Assembly: GCF_019649055.1 (NCBI RefSeq)
Contig: NW_026570377.1
Span: 186,001-250,000 of the forward strand
Reading direction: 5' to 3'
DNA length: 64,000 bases
Source: Paramacrobiotus metropolitanus
Lineage: Eukaryota > Tardigrada > Eutardigrada > Parachela > Macrobiotidae
Shown here: piece by piece, positions 20,979-32,827 of the stretch
How the letters are laid out: every line of letters starts with the position of its first letter
How positions within the stretch are numbered: the first letter of the stretch is position 1
Position numbers and translations under genes: made by a program
Notes under the pieces: model-generated
Database searches by the model: none
What the model was told of the DNA's origin: nothing
Seen by the model: the letters and a program-made list of their open reading frames with translations, nothing else

Positions 20979-23900
20979 CTATCGTGGCACAAATACAATT
21001 TTGTACGGGGCCGGAGCAAGAACAATACTGGCAACATAATCCTCATGAGACACCTTCTTCCCAGGTGCATTTTCCAAATTGAAGTTTTTCACGATGTTGG
21101 ATATGAAGAGGTACAGCTCCATCTTAGCCAAGGCTTCTCCTAAGCATGACCTTTTGCCTGCAAAAATTGTTATTCAGCCAAAATTGTGCAAATTAACCTC
21201 TGTGTGCCGTGCATAAAGAACCATGTGCGTAAGTTGAAGGCTCGATGTGTCGACCACGTAGCTTTGGTTAGCATGCTCTGTTATTATTTCTTTTTGCGCG
21301 TATGCTGATAAATTGACCGGCATCATACTGAGAAACCGATTTCGTTCTGGTTTTTTTTCTTCGGCTGAAAAAGCTGCGTGCGAGCGTACCAACTTGAAAC
21401 GGCGCGAATCCGGTGGGATGGGTGACCTTTCCGCTGGCATCCAGGAAGTGGGTGGGGTCAAACTTGTCAGGATTTTTCCAGTAACGCGGATCATGGTGAA
21501 TGCTGTACAAGTTGGGCGCCAACAGAGTTCCCTTTGGCACAGTATATCCATCGATTACCGTGTCGGCCAACGTCTGATGCAGAACACCAATGGGAACCAA
21601 GCTGGCGCAGCGCTGCACTTCCAGAATTGCCGCCTCGGTGTACGGAAGAAGCCCTGTAATTACGGTTTGTTAAATATGATATGCCATAATCGTAGCTTAT
21701 GGTAGACTAGATCGGTGCTGACCTTTATCATCCATTCGTACAGGCCGATCGCGCGGAATGTTGTCATCGATTTCCTTCTGCATTTTGCGCATCACTTCCG
21801 GGTTTTCGATTAGGAAAACTAAGCTCCATAGGGTGGTTGTGGATGTTGTTTCCGTTCCGGCAGCGAAAAGATTCAGCACCGAGGTCACTAGCTGCTTATC
21901 TACGAGTGTTTGACTTCTTTATTATAAAAACATGGGTATTGTGATGTTCCCAATCAAATGCAGTCTTGTACGTATATATAAAAGCCGTAAATACAAGCGT
22001 CTTGCAAGGAGGCAATCGAGACAGTAAACCAATTAATCTTATCAAAGATATTACGAAAGTTTGTTCTACAGTACTTTGCCCGACAGATTGTGGCGATCAA
22101 AGAGGGTTTGACTTTCAACTCGTTTATCATAGTGAGAGTCAGATGCACTGAGTACCGATAACGTAAGCGGAAAATTAAAGTGCAGTATCAATAAATTTTC
22201 TTATGTCAAACAGAAATTTATAAAAACGCAAAAATCACCTGAAAAATTATTCCAACAGTCTTATAAATAACGCTTCCCGAATTTGATTTTAATATGCTAT
22301 AAAAAAGTATCATTTACTGATTAACATAGGTTTAACAGTGACAGCGCATACAAGTACTACAACTGGCTGATGGTGAGTTCAACATGTACAAGTACAGAGT
22401 ATACAGCTGTACATGGTTTTAGCTCAGGCTCAAAGCCGCACTATTGTAAAGCAAAGCAACAATTTTGCATGTCAGCTTCTACGAAAATATACTTGTATAG
22501 ATATGACCAGCAAAATATTCTACTGCATGAAGTAATAATATTAATTCACTTGCAGTAACTGTTCACACATATTGTGCACGAAAATCCAGTACTTATCGTT
22601 AGTTACTGCATTATTGCTCTATATAATTTATCGCCTACCGGTGAATGTGCTATTCACAACTCCTTTTCTTGCTGCTTTTTCCTTCCTTAATGAATGCATC
22701 GATGTAGTCATCGACTTCTTCCGAGGAGAACTTGTTCTGGTGTTCATCAATCAAGTGTTTAGCGAATCCATACAACTCGTATATGTTTTTCCAAGCGTGT
22801 TTGATGGAGTTGCGGAATCGACCGGGAATGTACTGCAGGAATGGGAACGTCTGTATTACCTGCGTCGTGGGTCCCGTTATTCGGACATTCTCAGCAAACA
22901 GCGAAGCCAGTTTGGTGAACTTGGCATCCGTATGCGCAAATCGTTTGCCAAAAACTGCAGACAAACACGTGTTCTTTACCAGCGACACAGTATGTTATCG
23001 AAAATCAAGATAAACCGATTTTGGATTGAGACAGTAGAGGTCAGAAAAGGTCGTACTTCCGTAAGTTTTTTCCAAGAAATTTGCAAAACCTACCGAGAGC
23101 GCATATAACATTGGACACGGAGTGAGACAGCAATGTTTTGGGGTCAAACGGTTGTTTATTCTGCTTTCGCAGCACCGCGCACATATCTTCTACTTCGGCG
23201 ATAATGTTATCTTCGAGCCAGGTTTTGCCCATGCCAAAATCGCGTAAAGTGGAGATGGCAAAACGCCGATGTTCCTTCCACAAATCCCCTTGGCTGATAA
23301 TTAAACCTGGAAAGCACTAACGGTTGAGTTTGTAAAAGTTGATACGGTTAGTTGATACATGAAGTCGGTAATTCTCATTACAACTACGTAATACGTTTGC
23401 GTACGCGTCCGTAATCCGAAGTAAATTAATAGTCACTTAGTTTAATAAAGGGTTGATTGGCGGAAAAATCATATTACAATTATTTCAAGTTTCCGTTCAA
23501 AGTAGATCAAATTGACATAGATTTACCATGCCCTTGGAAGAAGTCGTTGAACAGGAAGCGCTGATCTCGCCCGGCATTAACTTCCTCGTTGAAGGCCTTC
23601 TTCATTGTGTCGTAGTCGTGCATCACCACCATTGGATACTGATTGCCCATGTACACCATAATGGTATCCCCGTATTTTTTGCTCCATTCCATAAACTTCT
23701 TAAATGGCGGGTCTTTGGTGAATTCCAGAATATGACCGGCGAAAGGCAAACCTGTTGTGAGGCAGTTCATAAATACATAACTAAAAATGCATGTCGTAAA
23801 CAGCTTAATAGTGCAAAAGATGCCCGTAGTTATATAATGCACAATAATAATATTGGTATTAGTGTGTGAAAAAGCCTGTTAGTCAGAATTCTATTTCAAC

Positions 23901-24138
23901 ATGTATTACTGATTCTGTAAATTGTTAGTTTCAGAAGCTGTAGCCATTTGCATCAACTGCTGCAAAATTCACATAAGGTACAGCAATATTATAATAATAT
24001 AACAGCTGACAGACAGTAAATTTAGCTGCATAGCCTTTGCGTACCTGGTGGTCCCGGTGGTAAGTTTCTGTGCCGGCTAGAGCGAAAATACGCTACGGCC
24101 AAAAGGAGCACCACGGCACCAATAACGAATTCAATCAT
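20979..24138 (-). pseudogene. CYP2-clan cytochrome P450 copy B, one 2-nt frame break
   Basis: Exons: 24045-24138, 23527-23751, 23094-23306, 22639-22954, 21723-21899, 21390-21653, 20979-21157. It has the ER anchor MIEFVIGAVVLLLAVAYF, the hinge LPPGPPG, C-helix WKEHR, I-helix AGTETTSTTTLW, substrate-access residues around DPRYWKNPDKFDP, and a haem loop completed across the last intron (FQVG then KRSCLGEALA). Every exon has the same length as intact copy C, allowing for in-frame differences, except exon 4, which is 316 nt against 318. The 2-nt loss lies near 22660-22675 and leads to a TAG. A weak donor (A-GTTGTG) just upstream of the stop would keep frame, so the gene may still be functional with a shortened exon. 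Otherwise it is a very young pseudogene or a sequence error. P450s of this clan oxidise lipophilic substrates in the ER. Confidence 0.8.
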
Positions 24139-25313
24139 TTTTCCGCTGCAGTTTCTTTCGGCAGTTTGTATAGCGAAATAATTTAATACGCAAGATAGTA
24201 TAGTGATAGATTGTTTGTTGTGCTTTTACAAACTTTCTTGTGGAGGTGTGTTTAAATACTAACCACAGACCGGCCAGAAAAGCTAAAGTGCTCCATCATG
24301 TCAGAGGCAACATGATGAAACACCAAAACTACAACATCGTGCATGTGCCTGGATCTCGAACACCTACGTGGCAGAATGAAATCGTACTGTCAGTTTGTAT
24401 AAGACTCCATAGGGCACTGAAAGGACTTTCATCCTAGCTTTTCAAGCAGTCTGAGTAATAATTTAATGAACGACGATAAGAGATAAGGATTCAGGGAAAT
24501 CTCGGCAATTACTTAGCATAATATCCGTATTACGCTGTCGGTTGTGTACGTTCTACCTGTATCTGTACGAGTATGTTATAGTCTGTACACGACCTGCTGG
24601 TGAGCGGGGTACAATTTACAGCACGTACACAACGCAGTGACATGGCAGCTTTCTAACTGCCTAGGTTTTCAAAAGTTTTCTTATGCACAAATAAAATATA
24701 ACAAAGAAACATGACGCGTAAAACAGAACAACAACTGGCTAATATTGTGAACTAAATACGCATTTTTCTAACACATTTATTATGAAGATGTGTCTGCTGT
24801 CTTGTTGCTTTGAAAATTCACGCTTGTCAAAAAATGTATTTTTAGGTGTTACTGTACCTGGTTGAAAAACTACTTGAACCGCAAGCGTTACTAGAGTTGA
24901 CGCAGTCCATAAATGAATTCAGCTGAAAGCTTTCCAACGACGGATAGCGAAAATACAAATAGATAAAACTCTTAGCTGAGTTAGCTCATACAATTCACAA
25001 TCAGGTGCGTGAAATGCTTAGGTACATGAAGTTTTATATAAAGACATCTGTGTGCAATTTTCCACCTTTGCAAAATATTCTCATGCCTTTTTTAATCTTG
25101 AGAAGAAGTTGCAAAGTTCCGTCTGCCAGCGCAGATTCACAAACGGATGAATATGCTTGCACGAAAACCGGACATGCGGACAATTTATGAAATCGCAACA
25201 AAAAATTGTTCCAAGTCGACTATGTATTTTCTGCTGTTATTTTAGAGGCATTCGCAAAATGTAAGTAATAGACCACCAGTACAAAACGCTCCCCATATAT
25301 AATGATGGCGCGA
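24139..25313. other. Intergenic, P450 B to P450 C
   Basis: Upstream region of P450 B and 3' flank of P450 C. Open frames at 24240-24437 and 25005-25190 on the plus strand have no recognisable domain. No repeat was recognised. Confidence 0.5.
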
Positions 25314-27604
25314 TCATCGTGGAACGAAAACCAGTTTACACGGCGATGGACCGAGAACAAAGCTGGACACAAAATTTTCATGGGAAACTCTCTTTCCAGG
25401 TTCGTTTTCTAGATTGAAATTCTTGACAATGTTGGCGATAAAGAGATGCAGTTCCATCTTGGCCAAAGCCTCCCCCAGGCATGACCTTTTGCCTAAAAGG
25501 GTTTACGAAGCACATTCACATAACAAGTTGACTGCACATCTTCATACAAACTAAGGTCAGAGTGTCAGCTGCTCAACGTACCGACTTCAAAAGGAGCAAA
25601 TCCAGCAGCTGGATGCACAACTTTCCCGTCAGCGTCTAGAAAATGATTAGGATCGAAGGCGGTCGGATTCTTCCAGTAGCGTGGATCGTGATGGACACTG
25701 TACAGATTGGCGGCCAGCAGTGTGCCTTTGGGAACATTGTATCCGTCGATCACTGTATCCGCGAGAGTTTGGTGGAAAACTCCAAGGGGCACGAGACTGG
25801 CGCAGCGCTGGATTTCCAGAATTGCGGCTTCGGTGTAGGGCAGCAAGCCTACAAACGTCGAGTCTATAAGTTCTCGTACCTATATTATTGTTACAAACCC
25901 GTGCGGATTGCCTGGCTACTGCTAATTTTACTTGCTAAGCACGCCGCAGGTAACAGTAACGAGTATTTGATCGATGACCTTTATCTTCCATCCGAATAGA
26001 GCGATCGTGTGGTATATTGTCATCGATTTCTTTTTGCATCTTGTGCATGACATCGGGATTCTCCAGGAGAAAAACCAGCGCCCAAAGGGTGGTCGTTGAT
26101 GTCGTTTCCGTTCCGGCGGCGAATAAATTCAATACGGAAATAATCAGCTGCTGTTCTGTAATGCGTGTGGCTTGCGGATGATTTTCGGTTGAACCAGTGT
26201 TTCAAAATTAAACAGTATTTTTTTACTTGTATAAAGCCTGTGTATACTGTAGCAGTTCTTTTCATGTACTGTAGTAAAGTGAATTTCAAAATTCGTTTTT
26301 GCCGCTTACCGGAAAAAGTGCTGTCAACAATTCCTTTGCGTTTTTGCTCTTGGGCCTCTTTCAGGTAGGCATCAATGTAATCATCCGCACTCTCCGATGA
26401 GAATTTACTTTGGTGCTCATTAATTAACTGTTTACAGAATGCGTACAGATCGCCAAAGTTTCGCCGGGCGACTTTCACGGCACGGCGAAATGGCCCGGGA
26501 ACAAATCTCAAGATGGGAAACGCTTGCACAACTGCCAAAACTGGACCAATAACACGTATGTTCTCCGCAAAAAGTGTTGATAGTTTGCCGAACTTCGCAT
26601 CGGAATGGTCGAATCGTTTTCCAAAAACTGTAAAATCCCCGGTGGAAATGAAATCTGACAGTATTCGTACAAGATTTACGAAAACCGCACATACATTATA
26701 TGCACTCGGCACTTTATGGATGGTGATGCTTAATTATCGTCTATACTGTATTTATCTATTAAAAATTTGTCAACTTTCAGAATCAGACAAGTGCGTGATG
26801 GTAAATGTCACTGAAGTGTAATGACTGCCCACCGGAACTGGGACCACGATCAAATTAACAATATTTACATTTACTTATGTAATCTAATTAATGCGCTTAC
26901 CAAGAGCACAAATCACATTGGACACAGAATGCGATAACAATGTTTTAGGATCAAAGGGCTGTCGATTTAGCTTCCTCAGCATACCACACATGTCCTCGAC
27001 TTCGGCGATAATATTGTCTTCCAACCAGGTCTTGCCCATGCCGAAGTCGCGCAGCGTGGAAATGGCGAAGCGACGCTGTTCTTTCCACAAATCTCCTTGC
27101 GTAAATATCAGGCCTGCAATTCAGATACATGGTGTTAAAAATTATCTTTCTATTATATTTGACACGCCGTCGATTATATGACCTTTTCCTGCAAAATCTT
27201 TAACAAAGACAAATCGCTGGTCCCGCCCGGTGGTGACCTCGTCATTCAGGACTTTCTTGATGGTGTCGTAGTCGTGCATGACCACCATGGGGAAGCGGCT
27301 GCCCATGTGAATCAGAAACGTGTCACCGTACGTCTTCCGCCATTCCATGAAGCGCTTGAACGGAGGCGTTCTTCCCAGTTGTAGCAGATTGCCCACAACC
27401 GGCAGACCTATTAATTGTTTTATTTTGTCCCTGTTATAAGTGCATTAAGTATTTACGTATTGTACTAAAGCAACAAAACTGCCTGATGCTGATCGGAGAA
27501 GTACCTGGAGGTCCGGGCGGTAGATTGTCGACAGCTCGTCGTTCTGATCGGAAATAAATCAGCCCCAGAAGCAGAACTATACCTCCAATAACGAATTCGA
27601 TCAT
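25314..27604 (-). CDS. CYP2-clan cytochrome P450 copy C, intact
   Basis: Seven exons: 27505-27604, 27183-27407, 26901-27113, 26310-26627, 25979-26155, 25582-25848, 25314-25492. They total 1479 nt, giving 492 aa, the normal length for microsomal P450s. All junctions are GT-AG and all introns are phase 1. Features in order: N-terminal anchor MIEFVIGGIVLLLGLIYF, hinge NLPPGPPG, C-helix WKEQR (haem propionate contact), I-helix AGTETTSTTTLW (oxygen activation), K-helix EIQR, the region DPRYWKNPTAFDPNHF, and the haem-thiolate loop FEVGKRSCLGEALA, split by the last intron. The enzyme should be an ER-bound monooxygenase that takes electrons from P450 reductase. The substrate is unknown. It is the only copy of the four whose frame is unbroken; copy D next to it is its closest relative. 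Confidence 0.93.
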
Positions 27605-28475
27605 TTTAGTGGTAAATTCTGGGAGGATTCACAAGAAAAATGCGGGAAAAGCTTTGTAATGATATAACGGTAGTCGTGTAAAATCCGCAATCCAAGTACG
27701 TGTGGGAAAAGGCTTTAACCGCAATAAAAGAGTTTAACTTATTAAGCAGCAACTATACAGGCAGATCTAGGCACTGAGGCAACGCCAGGCTTTGGAGTTT
27801 AGAGTAATAACTGCGATAGTTTCACAACATGTTCATTCATTTGGCCTTTGCAAACCAAAACAATAATGACGATACTTATAGTTCATAAGTTGCAGCAGAT
27901 TTGTGACGCCAACAAGAATAACAGTTCAACAAGTACAGGAAACAGTCGTTCTATGCAGTTGGATAAAAATGTGCACTTTGTTCCTCGATGCATGCCGACT
28001 TTTCATGAACTTGATAACCATTAACCAAAACAGTGCTCTAGCAGTAATTAAATGAATTCTGATAACAGTATTGTGCGGTGTAGGAATAAGCAGTCCAACG
28101 GTTCATTTTGGATTTGTCCGCTTCTAGCGGAGGCACCGTTACAAGGAATAATTGTTTCTATACGAGTAGCGTCTGTACCTGCCAGTATTTAGTATTCTAG
28201 CCTAGAATAATCTCATGCCTAATCATAATAAATGTTGTGTTGTACCTTATAAATGAAAATTATTCCCATGCATTTGACTCAAGTACTTTACCGTACTACA
28301 AATGGCTCAAAATTCCTGCACAGGCAGAATGCCGGTTCGACATGTTTGTAAAATAATAAGCACACCTTACTTATTCATCTAATGCGATTCATTGTAGAAA
28401 TAACAACGTAAAATTAAGCACTCAACATAGTAAACCATCAATACAAAACATTCCTTAAGCAAAATAATTATACGC
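27605..28475. other. Upstream region of P450 C, duplicated upstream of P450 D
   Basis: No gene. Stretches near 27841-27860 (GGCCTTTGCAAACCAAAA) and 28165-28360 have counterparts in the same order at 31461-31480 and 32365-32570. This shows that C and D were copied together with their 5' flanks. The promoter of P450 C should lie here. Confidence 0.7.
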
Positions 28476-31287
28476 TCATCGTGGAATAAAAACTATTTTA
28501 TAGGGCGATGGACCGATAATGAAGCTGGAGACGTAATTTTCATGGGAAATTTTCTTTCCCGGCTCGTTTTCCACATTGAAATTCTTGACTATGTTGGCAA
28601 TAAAGAGATGCAGTTCCATCTTGGCCATAGCTTCTCCCAGGCATGACCTTTTGCCTGGAAAGGTGTATGGATACACGTTGACATAATTAACATTTTCATT
28701 GTACATTAGTAAGCAGACCAGTGTTAAACACTTAACGTACCAACTTCAAAAGGAGCGAACCCAGCTGCTGGATGTACCACCTTTCCGTCAGCGTCCAGAA
28801 AATGATTAGGATCGAAGGAGGCCGGATTTTTCCAGTAGCGTGGATCGTGATGGATACTGTACAGATTGGCAGCCAGCAGTGTACCCTTGGGGACATTGTA
28901 TCCGTCAATCACCGTATCCGCCAGTATTTGGTGGAAAACTCCCAGTGGTACTAGGCTGGCGCATCGCTGGATTTCCAAAATTGCGGCTTCGGTGTAGGGC
29001 AGCAGACCTGCAACGTCCTTATATGTGTTAGGTATGCAACTACTGTAGTGACGGTCACAAGTTAGACCACAGAGTAAGTTTACCGGAGAAATGGACCATG
29101 TATATACCAACGCTGCACGGGCAAAATTCGATGTTTTACCAGCAAATTAAACCGTTCCTTCAGCGACATTCGTGTTTTAAAACTTTATTTGACTAACTAA
29201 TAATATCTAGGTAAAGATTAACTATTAACTAACAGAATTGGAAAAGAATGCATACCGAGTAACAGAGCTCTGATATACTGTGTCATGCTGTTTGTTGTGG
29301 TTTTTAGGTCCTAAAGGCGCTTTGATTCAGCTGGGATTGACGGTGCATGTTTTCACAGGCGCAGAAAGTGCTGACGATTTTTAGAGCTCTCTGATGATAA
29401 GGGAAATGTGTAAACATGGTTAAATTTACATGGACATTTTGTGCTGAAGTACGAAAAGTAAAATGGGAATCGTCGTAGAATTTTGCCCGTGCAGCATCGT
29501 GTATCCACTGCATTTTTCCGGTAAACTTACTCTGTGGTCTAACATGATCGTCACTACAGTAATACATAGAATCTTCGATACAGCCAGTTTGTGTTTCTAT
29601 CATGGTTGCGTTGTACGTATAGGGATGGGTTTATTATTGGTAACCTTTATCTTCCATCCGAATAAAGCATATGGTCGTCGATTTCCTTCTGCATTTTGCT
29701 CATGACGTCCGGATTCTCCAGGAGAAAGATCAACGCCCAGGGTGGTTGTTGCTGTTGTTTCCGTTCCGGCAGCGAACAAGTCCAATACGGAGATGATCAA
29801 CTGCTCTTCTGTAATGCACTCGGAGTGTGGATACTGCTAAAATCTCGGTGTAGCCAGTTTTCAATGAAAATTCTAAAGTTTCTACAGGTATACTTCTGTT
29901 TTGGAAAAGTACGAGTAATTTATGAGTTTTCCTTTACGTATGGTACTTGTAGATTTTTTTCGTTTTTGATGTTTACATACTCTGTACCTGTAAAGGTGCT
30001 GTTAACAATGCCTTTCGTGTTTGTTCTTGGGCCTTTTCTTGAGTATAATAATCATCCATCACCTCTCCGGAGGGCTTTGGTGTTCACTGATCAACTGTTT
30101 GCAGAATGAGTGTAGTTCGGCAACATTTCGTTGGGCGATTTTAACAGCACGCGAAATGGCCCGGGAATAAATTGTAGGATAGGAAACGCCTGCACTATTG
30201 TCAGAATGGGACCAATGACCTGTACATTTTCGGCGAATAGCGTCGACAATTTGCCAAATTTCGCATCCGAATGGTCAAACCGTTTTCCGAAAACTGCAAC
30301 ATGCCATGCAGGCGATCAAGAAAATATAACTGCAGTCTGCAGTTACAAACGGTTGACGAGAAACCGATGTCCTTACATAGAATGCACATCATCGCATGTT
30401 AATTATGGATGAAGGTGCAAAATTGCTTATATTTTTCGTGTAATATTTTTTAACTTTCGCTACTGCCACTTGGACAGCTTGATCGCTCAAACTTTGATGA
30501 TGGTAACATAAAGATATATTATAATCGATGCAGTAATTATCCAAATGATGCTCATCCTTCTGTTATCAGTTATAATTAAGTAATAATACATACACACCAA
30601 GAGCAAATTACGTTGGAGACCGAGTGGGATAACAGTGTTTTGGGATCAAAGGGCTGTTGATTGAGCTGTCTCAGGACACCGCACATATCCTCCACTTCAC
30701 CAATAATATTATCTTCCAACCAGGTCTTGCCCATGCCGAAGTCGCGCAGCGTGGAAATAGCAAAACGACGTTGTTCTTTCCATACATCTCCCTGCGTTAA
30801 TATTAGGCCTACAGTTAAGCCGTTGTTAGAATTTGATATGAGTGTGAGTAAGTTATCAGGTTAGTACTGTTGACTAAATGACCTTTTCCTGCAAGTTCTT
30901 TAAGGAAAACAAATCCCTGATCCCGTCCGGCGGTGACCTCGTCGCTCAGGACCTTTTTTGATGGTGTTGTAGTCGTGCATGACCACCAGGATAGTCACTG
31001 CCCATCTTAACCAGGAAAGTATCACCATACGTCTTCCGCCATTCCATGAAGCGTTTGAACGGAGGCGTTCTTCCCAGTTGCAGCAGATTTCCCACGACCG
31101 GCAGACCTATCATTTTATTATGCTCTTTATCTAATTACCTATTTATATATTTTTATATCAACACCAGTGTTATTGCTCGAAGACAAACCTGGAGGTCCGG
31201 GCGGAAGATTGTTGACAGCTGTTCGTTTTGATCGGAAATAAATCAGCCCAGAAACAGAACTATACCTCCAATGACGAATTCAATCAT
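28476..31287 (-). pseudogene. CYP2-clan cytochrome P450 copy D, degraded
   Basis: Blocks in order: 31189-31287, 30883-31106, 30598-30808, 29998-30293, 29645-29808, 28741-29007, 28476-28654. Lengths are 99, 224, 211, 296, 164, 267 and 179, against 100, 225, 213, 318, 177, 267 and 179 in copy C. All of the first five blocks are therefore out of frame or shortened. The first already reads into a stop through a 1-nt loss. The last two are complete and still encode EIQR and the haem loop FEVG-KRSCLGEAMA. The clean 3' end and broken 5' part indicate a pseudogene, though splicing or promoter activity cannot be excluded. It arose by duplication of a unit shared with copy C. Confidence 0.88.
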
Positions 31288-32827
31288 TTTAATGGTAGAG
31301 TCTTGAGAAAAATCCAAGAAAAATGAGGACAAAGCTTTTGACTACAATTTGTCAGTTTGGAAATCCAAGCATTGACTGCCGATGTAAATAAGCAATACCA
31401 AGCTTCCGAGGAATAGCATGGAGATATTTTAGACAGGTTTACAGCGTAATATGATTAGTTGGGCCTTTGCAAACCAAAAAAGGATATGGTACGAACGATA
31501 TAGTACTAATTATTAATTATCACTTTGTGCTGTACGAAGCAGCAAAGTTAAGACATCAATATTAACCGTGTTGCGGCGATCCTGAAAAGTTACATATCAC
31601 AGAACGGTCGTCTTATCACAACCGCTGCCGCGTGATATGAAGAAGCATCACTACTGGCCTTCTTTTTACCAGATCCTTGCGAAAAGAAATCACATACACA
31701 TCAACACCATCACATACACAGAAGGTAGTTAAAGAAAGGAAAGTCGACTGTCCCATTCATGGAGCAGCAGACCATATGCATCTTGACCAGTTTGACCTGT
31801 GCCTCTGTGTCTTTGATAGGAGTAGATAGGTTTGCAGGTGATCAAGACCTATCGGTTCAAAAGGCAGTTGGGCAGGGATGCAGAGCTAAACAGCGAACGG
31901 TTATCACACAAGAATGGGTCTGATTCAGACACTTGCAATTTTATAGCGTTTGCGATGATAAGCATCGGTGATATGTGGCGGTTTGGGTCATCGCAACACG
32001 ATTATTAATACACTGTGTACAAACTTCAGTGTTACAAACCAGCTGTTCCATGCACTTAAGTACTGTACCATTAGATGAAAACGTGTACTGTACTTTTGCT
32101 CTTCATACTGTATACCGACGTTTCGTGATTTTATGACCAACCATTGCCGTTGCTCTAGGTGTGCGAGAGGAAGGAATGTTCATTCATTCCTCTCGCACAC
32201 CTATTTCTAACATCGTCTTTATATCTGATATACAGCAACTAACTGATTGTGAATTGTGCTCACACTAATACGCTTTATGTAGATACTCAACCGAGTTTTT
32301 CGTATTTGTCCGCTCATACAAAATGTTTAGCGCAGGGTGTCGCCAGAAACATATCTAGAGGCGTCTGTGCCTATTTAGTATTCTAGCTCAGAATAATCTT
32401 TATGCGTAAATATAGATATAATAGTTTTGTGGTGCAGCTTATTAATGAAATATCCACATGTATTTGGCTCAACTTCAGGTACGTTGTACTTTATCGTGCA
32501 TATGACTCAAAAATCAAAATCCTGCAGAGGCATAACCGGTTCGACTTGTTCTGAAAATAATCGCATTTACTGTAAGAAATGCGAAAACTGCAAAAAACTG
32601 CATTTGACAAAGTAACGCCATAATGGACAACTCTACGGTATATAAACTGCCCATTTTTATAAAAGCATAACTATCTGAACTGATAACCATTCTACAACCA
32701 ACAAATTGCCGGTGTAAATTATTGAGGCACCGTGGCGATCAGTTTTTACTGGCACGGTAAGTCAGAATTATCACAGACTTTTGGAGAATCATTGCAAGTG
32801 TATGGCGGACGGTATTGACCAAGAGGA
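31288..32827. other. Intergenic, P450 D to guanylyl cyclase
   Basis: The left part is the duplicated 5' flank shared with P450 C. A 16-bp hairpin is at 32157-32202. The right part should hold the cyclase 3' flank. No open frame here has a recognisable domain. Confidence 0.6.
32157..32202. repeat. Perfect 16-bp inverted repeat
   Basis: Arms 32157-32172 and 32187-32202 (AGGTGTGCGAGAGGAA and its reverse complement) are separated by 14 nt, with partial further pairing inside the loop (GGAATG and CATT). It lies in a non-coding stretch. Confidence 0.85.

Noticed and set aside
22572-23108. 178-aa plus-strand open frame over P450 B
   Set aside because: Antisense to P450 exons 3-4 and the intron between them; no domain of its own.
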